Shown piece after piece: positions 16,831-25,135 of a stretch of 41,662 bases of DNA; the stretch's first letter is position 1; the number at the start of each line of letters is the position of its first letter. The position numbers were made by a program, and so were the translations under genes. The DNA comes from Lactobacillaceae bacterium (lineage in GTDB: Bacteria > Bacillota > Bacilli > Lactobacillales > Lactobacillaceae). The notes under the pieces were generated by a model. That model was not told where the DNA came from and made no database searches. It saw nothing but the letters and a program-made list of their open reading frames with translations. Location: the NCBI GenBank assembly GCA_031289015.1, contig JAITQG010000015.1:1-41662 (forward strand). Direction: 5' to 3'.

Positions 16831-18192
16831 TTATTCCTCCACGCCAACTTCAGCCTTAACAACATCAACAATCCGATTTACGTATTCAGTGACTAATTCA
16901 TCAGTTTTTGCTTCCGCCATAACACGTAGTAAATTCTGCGTGCCGGATGGGCGTACCAAAACACGGCCATCCCCATGCATATCACTTTCAACTTGAGCAA
17001 TGACATCCTTAATCGCTTGGTTGTTTAAAGCAGCTTTCTTATCTTGCACGGTCACATTGACCAACAATTGCGGATATGTCGTCACTTCAGCCGCCAATTC
17101 TGATAACGGCTTACCAGTGGCTTTCATCACATACAACAATTGCAATGCCGTCAACATCCCGTCACCAGTCGTTGCCCAGTCCAAGAAGACAACGTGGCCT
17201 GATTGTTCACCACCCAGATTATAGCCAGATTTCAACATTTCTTCGACAACATATCGATCACCAACATCAGTTTTAACGGCGGTCATCCCATTGGCTTCCA
17301 TGGCTTTATCCATTCCAATGTTTGACATCACCGTCGTCACAATGGTGTCTTGCTTCAACCGGCCATGTTGATTCAAGAAATTACCAGTGATGAACATAAT
17401 TTTGTCACCATCAATAATCGTACCGTTTTCATCAACGGCGATTAAGCGATCGCCGTCCCCATCAAAGGCCAGCCCAACTTGGGCACCCTTTTCTTGGACG
17501 AATTGCGCAATCGCTTCTGGATGTGTTGACCCTACGCCAGCATTGATATTCAAGCCATCGGGTGAAGTCGCCATCGTTTCAAAATCGGCTTCCAAATCAG
17601 CAAATAAACTAGCAACCAATCCACTAGTAGCTCCATTAGCTGCATCAATGGCAATTTTCATACCCGCTAAATTATCAGGAATTGTGGTTTGCAAATACTT
17701 CAGATACTTACCAACTCCAACTGGAAAATCAGACGCTGTGCCTAACCCTTCAGCAGCCGGGCGTGGCAACGTATCTTCAGGTGCATCCAAGAGCGCTTCG
17801 ATTTCACCTTCCAACGTGTCAGACAACTTGTAGCCATCTGCCCCAAAGAACTTGATCCCATTGTCTTCTGCTGGATTGTGCGATGCTGTAATTTGTGCGG
17901 CGGCATCAGCTTGTTGCGCACGCACTAAGTAAGCCACGCCCGGTGTTGAAATCACACCCAACCGTTGGACTTCAATCCCAACCGACAAAAGTCCAGCAAT
18001 CAAAGCTGATTCAAGCAATTGCCCTGAACGCCTAGTATCGCGGCCAACCAACACACGTGGAGTTTGCTCACTGGCATGTTCGGTTAATACGGCGCCACCC
18101 ATACGTCCCAAGCGAAACGCCAATTCAGGAGTTAATTCCTGATTGGCAATCCCCCGGACACCATCGGTACCAAAATAATGTAATTCAACCAT
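16831..18192 (-). CDS. glmM: Phosphoglucosamine mutase
   Basis: GlmM converts glucosamine-6-phosphate to glucosamine-1-phosphate, the route to UDP-GlcNAc for peptidoglycan. The 453-aa protein has the phosphoserine loop [12 protein letters not shown] (active Ser S104), the magnesium loop DGDGDR near 245 and the phosphate-binding [15 protein letters not shown] near 422. The start [14 protein letters not shown] is typical and AGGAG precedes it. In many Firmicutes cdaA-cdaR-glmM form one operon, and GlmM can bind CdaA and inhibit it. The same order is seen here, with 12 bp between cdaR and glmM. Confidence 0.97.
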   Translation of the reverse strand: MVELHYFGTDGVRGIANQELTPELAFRLGRMGGAVLTEHASEQTPRVLVGRDTRRSGQLLESALIAGLLSVGIEVQRLGVISTPGVAYLVRAQQADAAAQITASHNPAEDNGIKFFGADGYKLSDTLEGEIEALLDAPEDTLPRPAAEGLGTASDFPVGVGKYLKYLQTTIPDNLAGMKIAIDAANGATSGLVASLFADLEADFETMATSPDGLNINAGVGSTHPEAIAQFVQEKGAQVGLAFDGDGDRLIAVDENGTIIDGDKIMFITGNFLNQHGRLKQDTIVTTVMSNIGMDKAMEANGMTAVKTDVGDRYVVEEMLKSGYNLGGEQSGHVVFLDWATTGDGMLTALQLLYVMKATGKPLSELAAEVTTYPQLLVNVTVQDKKAALNNQAIKDVIAQVESDMHGDGRVLVRPSGTQNLLRVMAEAKTDELVTEYVNRIVDVVKAEVGVEE

Positions 18193-18204
18193 GTTTTTAA
18201 ACTC

Positions 18205-19182
18205 CTAATCTGTCTTCGGTTCAATGGTAATTGTCACTTCAGATGTATCAATCTTATCGACGCCTGCAGGTAACGGCACTTGAACCGTTTCAGTCTTCGC
18301 AGTTGTGATGTCAGTCAAATCAACCTTGATACTGATATCTGAAATTTTCTTCAACTTATCCATATTCCCGGTCAATTCAAATTCATTGACGTTAGCTTTA
18401 ATCGTATACTTATCAGCATCACCGCCACTCGTATCAAAGACAAGCTTGACCTTTTTAGTCCCTTTACCAGCTTCCACCGGAATTTTGACATGGGTTGTAT
18501 TCTCTGACAAAGCTACATCTACAGGATTTCCATCCGCATCAACGGCTTGCAACTGGACATCTTTTTCGACTGTTTCTGTCGTATCACGTGATAATTGCAA
18601 CACCGCCACGACCCGATCAACAGCTTGCACAGCCGACTTGCGCCCAATAACTTGGACTGAGGTGACACTATTTTCAACATCCCCAATCACATAACCCTCA
18701 GCAATGGCGTCCTTATTGTAATCAAGTTGCACATTATAGGTCGCTACCGACTTTTTGTAGACTGTTAAAGTCAGGGTCGGATTGGTTAATTTGTACGTTA
18801 ATTCTTTGTTCAAACCCGTGACCTTTAAAGCCACGGTGTGCTCACCATCAGCCAAATCAGAAAGATCCGCCACAACTTGAAAGCCCTTGGTGTTCTCAGT
18901 CGAAGTCACCAACGCGCTCGGCCCCGTTAATTTAATTTCAACCGTATCAGGCGTACCTGAAATCAAATAATTATTGACATCAATCCCTTTTAATTTCAAA
19001 GGGACGGCCATGGTCACTGTTTTGGTGGCATTCAAATGCAACAAATCCGTTTTCGAAGCCGTTTTAACATTATCGACACTCGCTGAGTTAGTCCCCGTCT
19101 GGCCATCGACATAAATCGCCAACAACACAGCCAAGACTAACGAAGCCAGGATATATAAAATTTTTGAAATATTTTTAAACAT
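18205..19182 (-). CDS. cdaR: CdaA regulatory protein, YbbR-domain membrane protein
   Basis: CdaR is a membrane-anchored partner that modulates the cyclase CdaA. The 325-aa protein has one N-terminal membrane segment (ILYILASLVLAVLLAIYV, about residues 7-24), followed by an extracellular part of three or four YbbR-type repeats rich in beta-strands (for example VTMAVPLKLKG). The ATG at 19182 is chosen: AAAGGGG lies 8 bases upstream and the ATG overlaps the end of cdaA by 8 bp. An upstream in-frame start at 19230 would put 16 extra polar residues before the membrane segment. Confidence 0.92.
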   Translation of the reverse strand: MFKNISKILYILASLVLAVLLAIYVDGQTGTNSASVDNVKTASKTDLLHLNATKTVTMAVPLKLKGIDVNNYLISGTPDTVEIKLTGPSALVTSTENTKGFQVVADLSDLADGEHTVALKVTGLNKELTYKLTNPTLTLTVYKKSVATYNVQLDYNKDAIAEGYVIGDVENSVTSVQVIGRKSAVQAVDRVVAVLQLSRDTTETVEKDVQLQAVDADGNPVDVALSENTTHVKIPVEAGKGTKKVKLVFDTSGGDADKYTIKANVNEFELTGNMDKLKKISDISIKVDLTDITTAKTETVQVPLPAGVDKIDTSEVTITIEPKTD

Positions 19183-20014
19183 CACGTGGCCCCTTTCGCT
19201 TACCAAACTTAGGTACCCGCACCCCAGCAATCGTCACCTTTTCATCAGCAGTCGCCTTAATCAATTGGCGTTGCAAATACTTAAGATAATCATCATGCGT
19301 CAAATCAATCATCAGTTCAGAGTTGCGCGTAATCGTCACGCCACCAGTTTCTTCAGACACGATAATCGTCAACGCGTCAGTCACTTCTGAAATTCCAACC
19401 CCAGCGCGATGCCGTGTCCCAAGTTCTTTCGGAATCGTTGGACTATCAGACAATGGCAAATAAGCTGCCGCCACCGCCAACCGGTTGTCCTTTAAAATCA
19501 CCGCCCCATCGTGTAGCGGTGTATTAGGAATAAACGTGTTAATCAACAATTGACTGGTAATTAGTCCGTCAATTTTGATACCCGTTTCGATATATTCTTC
19601 TAACCCAGTTTCCATTTCCAACGTAATCAAGGCTCCAATGTGGCGCTTTGACATGTATTGGATGGCGCTATCTAGTTCAGTAATTAATTTTTGTTCAGCT
19701 TGATTAGCTTGTTGGCGCTTAAACAATTGCGAGCGTCCCAAGTGCTCGAGGGCGCGCCGGATTTCAGGTTGAAAGACAATAACTAACGCAATTGCCCCCC
19801 AATTGATGATTTGATCCGTCATCCAAGAAATCGTCGTTAAGCCCACATACCAAGAAACTAACTTGACAATCACGACAATCGCCACCCCACGAATTAACGT
19901 GACGGCTTTAGTCCCTTGTATCAAACGCATCAAGCGATAGATCAAAAACCAGACCAAGACAATATCAATAATCCGGACGATATTTATTTGATTCAAAAAC
20001 TCTGACAGATTCAT
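19175..20014 (-). CDS. cdaA: Diadenylate cyclase (c-di-AMP synthase)
   Basis: CdaA makes c-di-AMP from two ATP; the messenger controls potassium and osmolyte transport in Firmicutes. The 279-aa protein has three N-terminal membrane segments (about 13-32, 37-57 and 68-82). The DisA_N catalytic domain carries DGAVIL (169-174) and RHRAG (201-205), both intact. AAAGGAT precedes the ATG. It is 15 bp downstream of an antiporter gene and overlaps cdaR, so these genes are probably one transcript. Confidence 0.96.
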   Translation of the reverse strand: MNLSEFLNQINIVRIIDIVLVWFLIYRLMRLIQGTKAVTLIRGVAIVVIVKLVSWYVGLTTISWMTDQIINWGAIALVIVFQPEIRRALEHLGRSQLFKRQQANQAEQKLITELDSAIQYMSKRHIGALITLEMETGLEEYIETGIKIDGLITSQLLINTFIPNTPLHDGAVILKDNRLAVAAAYLPLSDSPTIPKELGTRHRAGVGISEVTDALTIIVSEETGGVTITRNSELMIDLTHDDYLKYLQRQLIKATADEKVTIAGVRVPKFGKRKGPRDV

Positions 20015-20029
20015 AGGTTTGATCCTTTG

Positions 20030-22078
20030 CTATTCTTCGGTATTGGTCAACAATCCAGCTTCTGAAAAATTAATAATTTGGCGTAATGTCAAGCCCATCT
20101 CGGCCGAAATAAAGTGCGCATCATACAAGTGCTGAACAGCTTCTCGTTGTGCACTCAACCCAATCACCTCAAGTTCCATGCGCGTTGCATCTTTTTTGGC
20201 TTGGGAAATATTATGCGTCTTCTGTTTCTCTAAACGATGCTTATACGACAAAATCAAATTATGCGCGGCCTGTTGATCAGTTTTCAAACGCTTGGCTTCA
20301 TCGGTCCCGAGATAACTTGAAATTGCATTAATCGCTTCTTTAGCCCCTTCGTGTTGGGCCACGGCATATTCAGCTCGCAACTTATCAGACTCTTCATCGG
20401 CAAACCAAATGCGCACCGAACGCAGCAGATACACAACCATACGTTTCGTAGACCGCCAAGCAATTTTACTGTGGCGCATAATTGATTCTTCTAAGTCAGA
20501 TTCTAAGCGATCCAAATGGCGACTTTGAGATGCAAACACAAGTGGTGAAATCCATTCATCGACTAATAATCTACGCAAGGCTGAGCGTTCTGCTTCAATC
20601 CCCACGGCACGCATCTTGATTTCCGCTTCTAAAATCGTATTGAGTTTTTCACTACTCATATTTTCGACTTGGAGCTTTCGAATCCGCATTTGATAATGCA
20701 ACATGATATCGTAAGCAATCGTTTGATTAGCTTCACGACGATGTTGTTCAATCTCACGGACGGCCGACTGTAACACATAGATTTGCGCCCGCGCTTCAGT
20801 CATGTGTTGGGCGACTGGTGCCACCACTTCTTTTTTGACTGGCTTCTCAGATAAAAACGGCAAGGCAATCACGGCTGCCAAGAGTGACAAAATAATTGTC
20901 ACCGAGGCAATAAAGAGCATTAAACCGTGTTCTGGGAAAGGCTTCCCATTAGCAGCAATCACCGGTACCGACAAAACTCCAGCCATGGTAACGGCGCCAC
21001 GCACCCCGGTCAAACCAGAGATAATCGCCACGCGCCATGATGGCTTGGATTCAGCGTGTTTATGTTGGTGCAAAACTTGATTGAGATACGTCCATAATAC
21101 ACGGATGCCCCAGACGATCAACCACGTCCCTAATGAATACAACAAGACCATTGGTAATGCCAAATTGCCTGATTCACCTGAGAATTGATTCATCGCAACT
21201 GGTAATTCGATTCCCAAAATAACGAAAATCAACCCGTTCAAGAGATAACCCAACACGTTCCACACCGTCACCCCAGTCAGATGCAATTCACCACTATAAT
21301 TGACGTCGCGCTTTGTGTGAAGGTTAGAAATAATTCCAGCCACAACAACGGCAATAACGCCAGATGCGTGGAAAGTTTCGGCCCCGATGTAAATAATAAA
21401 TGGGCTGAATAATTGCAATACGACCATAAACACAACGTCATTGCCGCCGTGTTCAGCCAAAAAATCACCCAAGTTATTAAAAATCCAGGCGGCCACTGCC
21501 CCAATCAAGGCACCGATAATTGATACATAAAAGAATTCATAGGTCGCATGAAAGGCCGAAAATGTCCCAACCGTCGCCGCTGCCAAAGCAAACTTAAAGG
21601 CCACTAGTCCACTGGCATCATTAATCAAACTTTCACCCGCCACCAAGTGCAATACGTTGGCAGGGAGCTTGGCCGTCTTGGCAATCGATTGCACCGCAAC
21701 TGGATCAGTTGGTGATAAAATCGCGGCAATTGAGAAGGCCACCGCCAACGGTAATTCAGGCACGATTAAGTAAATCAAGAACCCGCCAACCACGGTCGTC
21801 AAAACAACTAACAGGATGGCATTTCCAAATATGCGGCCACGCAAGTTCCATAATTCTCGTTTAGGAAAGCGCCACGCATCCGAATATAGTAACGGCGCGA
21901 TAAATAGCAACAAGAACCAATCCGTGTCGAGTTCAATTTCAACGTGGAAAAACAAGGCCACGAGTAGTCCAAGCCCAATTTGAATCAGGCTGACAGGGAC
22001 TTGTTTAATAAAGTGTGAAATAACATTACTAATCACAACCACAGTCATTAAACCGATCACCGTTTCAATAATATGCAT
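20030..22078 (-). CDS. CPA1-family cation/proton antiporter (NhaP/NHE type)
   Basis: The first 400 or so residues form about 12-13 membrane segments. They carry ILSPTDPVAVQSIAK near 121 and the acidic ion-binding motif GESLINDASGLVAFK near 148, typical of electroneutral CPA1 Na+(K+)/H+ exchangers. The remaining 270 residues are a charged, helical cytosolic tail (for example LEEEI-like and HRREANQTI stretches). I recognise no RCK or CNMP domain in it. The ATG at 22078 follows GGAGGGG; a TTG one codon earlier is possible. The gene lies between murB and cdaA, which suggests joint control of ion balance and c-di-AMP. The transported ion is not shown by sequence. Confidence 0.9.
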   Translation of the reverse strand: MHIIETVIGLMTVVVISNVISHFIKQVPVSLIQIGLGLLVALFFHVEIELDTDWFLLLFIAPLLYSDAWRFPKRELWNLRGRIFGNAILLVVLTTVVGGFLIYLIVPELPLAVAFSIAAILSPTDPVAVQSIAKTAKLPANVLHLVAGESLINDASGLVAFKFALAAATVGTFSAFHATYEFFYVSIIGALIGAVAAWIFNNLGDFLAEHGGNDVVFMVVLQLFSPFIIYIGAETFHASGVIAVVVAGIISNLHTKRDVNYSGELHLTGVTVWNVLGYLLNGLIFVILGIELPVAMNQFSGESGNLALPMVLLYSLGTWLIVWGIRVLWTYLNQVLHQHKHAESKPSWRVAIISGLTGVRGAVTMAGVLSVPVIAANGKPFPEHGLMLFIASVTIILSLLAAVIALPFLSEKPVKKEVVAPVAQHMTEARAQIYVLQSAVREIEQHRREANQTIAYDIMLHYQMRIRKLQVENMSSEKLNTILEAEIKMRAVGIEAERSALRRLLVDEWISPLVFASQSRHLDRLESDLEESIMRHSKIAWRSTKRMVVYLLRSVRIWFADEESDKLRAEYAVAQHEGAKEAINAISSYLGTDEAKRLKTDQQAAHNLILSYKHRLEKQKTHNISQAKKDATRMELEVIGLSAQREAVQHLYDAHFISAEMGLTLRQIINFSEAGLLTNTEE

Positions 22079-22093
22079 CAAACCCCTCCCTTC

Positions 22094-22993
22094 TTAAGCA
22101 CCGAAAATTTTAACCTCGGTCTCTAAATCAATTTCATATTGTTCTTTGATAATTGTTTGCACATGCTTAATCACGGCAATATAATCTGTCGCGGTTGCAT
22201 TGCCCTTGTTAACAATAAATCCAGCATGTTTGGTGGAAACTTGTGCGCCACCAACTTGATAGCCTTGTAAACCAGCATCCATAATTAACTTGCCAGCAAA
22301 ATGGCCTTCAGGGCGCTTAAACACTGAGCCACAAGATGGAAATTCAAGCGGTTGCTTACTAGCTCGCCGCGTATTGTAATCCTCCATTAGCGCATCAATT
22401 GCACTAGCTTCACCTGGCTTAAGTTTAAAAGTAGCTGACACAATCACATCATCTGTGTCGTGCAAGACACTGTGGCGATAGGCAAAGGCAAGCTGGGCCG
22501 TTGTTAGCGTCTGTAATTCACCGGTTGGAGTTAAGACTTCAACTGATTCTAACCACGCATCGACTTGGCCGCCGTACGCCCCAGCATTCATGTAGACAGC
22601 ACCACCAACTGAGCCAGGGATGCCAGCTGCCCATTCTAAGCCGGCTAAATTGTGTCTTTGGGCTTGTCGCGTTACATCGATTAACCAAGCACCGGCACCG
22701 GCTTTAATCTGTTGGTCATGTACTTCAATTGAAGTTAAATTAGTCAAGAAAATAACCAATCCAGCTAAGCCTTGATCGGTAACGATTATATTAGATGCAT
22801 TGCCTAATACCGTGATTGGCAACGTCTGATTTAGATTTTGCAATTCAACCAAGACATACCGAAGTTGCTCCACGCTTTTGGGCCAAAAAACCCATTCAGC
22901 ATGGCCCCCGACTTTGGTATTAGTATAATTTGCCAATTCCACATCGGCTTTGATATCAAACCCTGGAAAGCTTTGAATTAAATTAACTGACAT
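22094..22993 (-). CDS. murB: UDP-N-acetylenolpyruvoylglucosamine reductase
   Basis: MurB reduces UDP-GlcNAc-enolpyruvate to UDP-MurNAc in peptidoglycan synthesis, using FAD and NADPH. The 299-aa protein has NTKVGGHAEW near the N-terminus, LGNASNI at 63-69, the FAD loop GIPGSVGGAVYMNAGAYGG (124-142) and the catalytic Ser S223 in PSCGSVFKRP. The length is right for type II enzymes. The ribosome binding site is weak: only GAAAG about 15 bases upstream. The gene follows the exonuclease gene by 20 bp. Confidence 0.97.
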   Translation of the reverse strand: MSVNLIQSFPGFDIKADVELANYTNTKVGGHAEWVFWPKSVEQLRYVLVELQNLNQTLPITVLGNASNIIVTDQGLAGLVIFLTNLTSIEVHDQQIKAGAGAWLIDVTRQAQRHNLAGLEWAAGIPGSVGGAVYMNAGAYGGQVDAWLESVEVLTPTGELQTLTTAQLAFAYRHSVLHDTDDVIVSATFKLKPGEASAIDALMEDYNTRRASKQPLEFPSCGSVFKRPEGHFAGKLIMDAGLQGYQVGGAQVSTKHAGFIVNKGNATATDYIAVIKHVQTIIKEQYEIDLETEVKIFGA

Positions 22994-23013
22994 ATAAATT
23001 ATTCAACTTTCGA

Positions 23014-23547
23014 TTAAATTATTTTGACTAAATTTTTTAATGGATCAACCCCAAACTCAGTAGCTTGGGTAACTAAGATTCGTGCCGCAGCAACTGTATC
23101 ATCCAAGGCGTTATGATGATGTTGCAGTTCAATATTTAACGCATCGGCAACGGTATTTAATTTGTGATTTGGTAATTGGGGATATAATTTACGCGATGTC
23201 CGCACCGTATCCAATGACAAATAATGCGGAGCTGCAATCCCGTAATGGGCTAACGTCGCCCGCAAAACGCCATTGTCAAAGGGAGCATTATGCGCAATAA
23301 CTAACTGTTCTGGTGTGTAAAATTGCTTGATTTGCGCCCATACGTCTGGAAAGAGCGGCGCATTGATGACGTCGGTTTCATGAATTCCATGAATCGCCGT
23401 ATTGCGCGCATCAAAGGGCGTTTGTGGATTGATGAGCGAATAAAACTCATCCACCAATTGATTATCGCGCACCACCACGACGGCCATTGAAACGGCACTA
23501 TAGCGTTGTGCGCTGGCCGTTTCGAAGTCCATTGCAATAAAATTCAT
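23014..23547 (-). CDS. DnaQ-like 3'-5' exonuclease
   Basis: The 177-aa protein is a free-standing DEDDh exonuclease. Exo I is AMDFETA (D7, E9), Exo II is IAHNAPFDNGVL near 89-100 and Exo III is HHNALDDTVAAAR (His and Asp near 144-148). It resembles the epsilon-like proteins of Firmicutes that act in repair or nucleic acid turnover, but its substrate is not known. GGAGAAA precedes the ATG. It is 2 bp downstream of the GNAT gene. Family membership is clear; the precise role is not. Confidence 0.9.
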   Translation of the reverse strand: MNFIAMDFETASAQRYSAVSMAVVVVRDNQLVDEFYSLINPQTPFDARNTAIHGIHETDVINAPLFPDVWAQIKQFYTPEQLVIAHNAPFDNGVLRATLAHYGIAAPHYLSLDTVRTSRKLYPQLPNHKLNTVADALNIELQHHHNALDDTVAAARILVTQATEFGVDPLKNLVKII

Positions 23548-23549
23548 CG

Positions 23550-24065
23550 TTATTTCTCCAACATTAAGCGCATATCAAACGCCGCTACCGATTCGTCGGC
23601 TAGATTTTTAACCAACGTCTCTGAATCCGCAATGCGTTCAAATGCATATTTTTCATAAATGTGAATTGCAGCCACGTTATGCGCCTGCACAGTTAGGATG
23701 AGTTGGGTGACTGAACTATAATCAAGCGCCCAGCTCAACAATTCTTCAATCAAGGCTTGGGCAAAACCATTTCCTTGATAGGCAGCCAAGACCGCTACGC
23801 CAACTTCAGCAATCGTAGGGTGGCCAGGAATCGCCGTTGCAGTAATCAACCCCAGTAATTGCTGCGTGCTTTCATCCGCCAAGACCAACACGATATTGTT
23901 AGTCGTGCTCATCAAATACGAAATGTTATCCGCTTGGGTATCGCTATCCAAGTGCGTTAAATCATTAGCAACCATGAACGTGGTTGATTCTTGTTGTAGT
24001 TGCGCTAACAAGGCCAATAAATTAGCTGCATCGGTCGTTTCAAGCGGGCGAATGACTAATTCCAT
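23550..24065 (-). CDS. GNAT-family N-acetyltransferase
   Basis: The 171-aa protein has a single GNAT domain. IAEVGVAVLAAYQGNGFAQALIEELLSWA (about 92-120) contains the acetyl-CoA loop in the form YQGNGFA. VQAHNVAAIHIYEKYAFERI near 135-154 is the usual C-terminal strand and helix. The gene overlaps the tsaE end by 10 bp, a position often held by RimI in other bacteria. The protein looks like a general GNAT and not RimI itself, so the acceptor is unknown. GGAGAA precedes the ATG. Confidence 0.88.
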   Translation of the reverse strand: MELVIRPLETTDAANLLALLAQLQQESTTFMVANDLTHLDSDTQADNISYLMSTTNNIVLVLADESTQQLLGLITATAIPGHPTIAEVGVAVLAAYQGNGFAQALIEELLSWALDYSSVTQLILTVQAHNVAAIHIYEKYAFERIADSETLVKNLADESVAAFDMRLMLEK

Positions 24066-24535
24066 TGTGAGTTCTCCAATGCATCAACAAGTGTCTGTGA
24101 GCGAGCGCCAGTAGCCGTGAGCGTTAGGCGGCGTTGTTGCTGCGTACTGTCGCCAGCAACGCGCGCCAAGTCAATGCGCAATACATCACTAGGTAATTGG
24201 TCACCAATAAATTCTGCCCATTCGACTAATGCCACACCTTGACCAGCAAAATATTCTTCCAAGCCAAGCTCATCTGCCCCGCCTTCTTCACCTAAACGAT
24301 AAACATCCAGATGATACAAAGGGAATTGCGCCGTTTCATATTCACGTACCAAAGTAAATGTTGGGCTTTTGAGTGGCCGAGTAATGCCTAAAGCCCGCGC
24401 AAATCCTTGGGCAAAGGTCGTTTTCCCGGCCCCTAAATCACCATTCAACAAAATCGTATCACCAGGTTTTATCAACCTCGCGATTTTAGCTGCAATGGCT
24501 TGGGTTTCTTCAGCTGTTTGAACTAATATACTCAT
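24056..24535 (-). CDS. tsaE: tRNA threonylcarbamoyladenosine biosynthesis ATPase
   Basis: TsaE is the ATPase that drives turnover of the TsaB-TsaD complex making t6A37 in tRNAs that read ANN codons. The 159-aa protein has the Walker A motif GDLGAGKTT (32-40), LKSPTFTLVREYE near 55 and the DVYRLGEEGGADELGLEEY stretch typical of the family. TsaB and TsaD are not in the window. The ATG has no ribosome binding site, and the predicted transcription start falls on its A, so the mRNA is likely leaderless. Several cell-wall and c-di-AMP genes follow on the same strand with tiny gaps or overlaps. Confidence 0.95.
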   Translation of the reverse strand: MSILVQTAEETQAIAAKIARLIKPGDTILLNGDLGAGKTTFAQGFARALGITRPLKSPTFTLVREYETAQFPLYHLDVYRLGEEGGADELGLEEYFAGQGVALVEWAEFIGDQLPSDVLRIDLARVAGDSTQQQRRLTLTATGARSQTLVDALENSQWN

Positions 24536-24541
24536 AGAAAA

Positions 24542-24550
24542 ATTATAGCA
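24542..24550 (-). promoter_or_regulatory. Extended -10 promoter giving a leaderless tsaE message
   Basis: On the minus strand TGCTATAAT (extended -10, hexamer 24542-24547) sits six bases before the tsaE ATG. The expected start point, seven bases after the hexamer, is 24535, the first base of the start codon. No good -35 is visible. Confidence 0.6.
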
Positions 24551-24611
24551 TTTTAAAGGCTTTCGATACAGTCCCAGGTGCTTATCTATCAGTCAAAAGT
24601 GCTTGTCGAAC

Positions 24612-24640
24612 AAAAAGAGACCAGTCACCCAGTCTCTTTA
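24612..24640 (-). terminator. Terminator of the rnr-smpB transcript
   Basis: On the minus strand AAAGAGAC and GTCTCTTT form a stem over TGGGTGACTG and run into TTTTT. It lies about 10 bases after the smpB stop. Confidence 0.8.
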
Positions 24641-24648
24641 TCAATCAA

Positions 24649-25110
24649 TTATCGTTTAATTGCGCGACGCATCTGTCGATCTTGATCACGTCGCTTAATT
24701 GTTTCACGCTTATCGTATTCGTGCTTACCAGTTCCAACCCCGATTAATACCTTAGCAAAGCCGTGTTTCAAATAGACCCGCAAAGGCACAATCGTCTTGC
24801 CTGCTTGTGCGGCTTCAACCGCTAATTTAGCAATTTCTTTTTTGTGCAACAACAAACGCCGCGAACGCAATTGTTCATGGTTAAATTGGTTACCTTCAGC
24901 AAAATGGGCAATATTGACATTATCCAACCAAGCTTGCCCATTTTTAACATGCACAAAGCCTTCTGCAATCGTAATTTGACTAGCGCGCACAGATTTGATT
25001 TCTGTTCCCGTCAATTCGATACCAGCTTCATACGTATCACCGATGACATAGTTATAACGTGCTTTATTATTCGTGGCTAAAGCATCATTTTGAATTTTCT
25101 TCTTCGCCAT
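24649..25110 (-). CDS. smpB: tmRNA-binding protein SmpB
   Basis: SmpB delivers tmRNA to stalled ribosomes for trans-translation. The 153-aa protein has the OB-fold with NYVIGDTYEAGIELTGTEIKS near 20-40, AEGFVHVKNGQAWL and FNHEQLRSRRLLLH, plus the basic tail ETIKRRDQDRQMRRAIKR that reaches the decoding centre. GGAGGG lies ahead of the ATG. It is 25 bp downstream of rnr. RNase R degrades non-stop mRNA in the same quality-control pathway, and rnr-smpB pairing is common in Firmicutes. Confidence 0.97.
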   Translation of the reverse strand: MAKKKIQNDALATNNKARYNYVIGDTYEAGIELTGTEIKSVRASQITIAEGFVHVKNGQAWLDNVNIAHFAEGNQFNHEQLRSRRLLLHKKEIAKLAVEAAQAGKTIVPLRVYLKHGFAKVLIGVGTGKHEYDKRETIKRRDQDRQMRRAIKR

Positions 25111-25135
25111 ACTACATTAACCCTCCTAATCGTTA

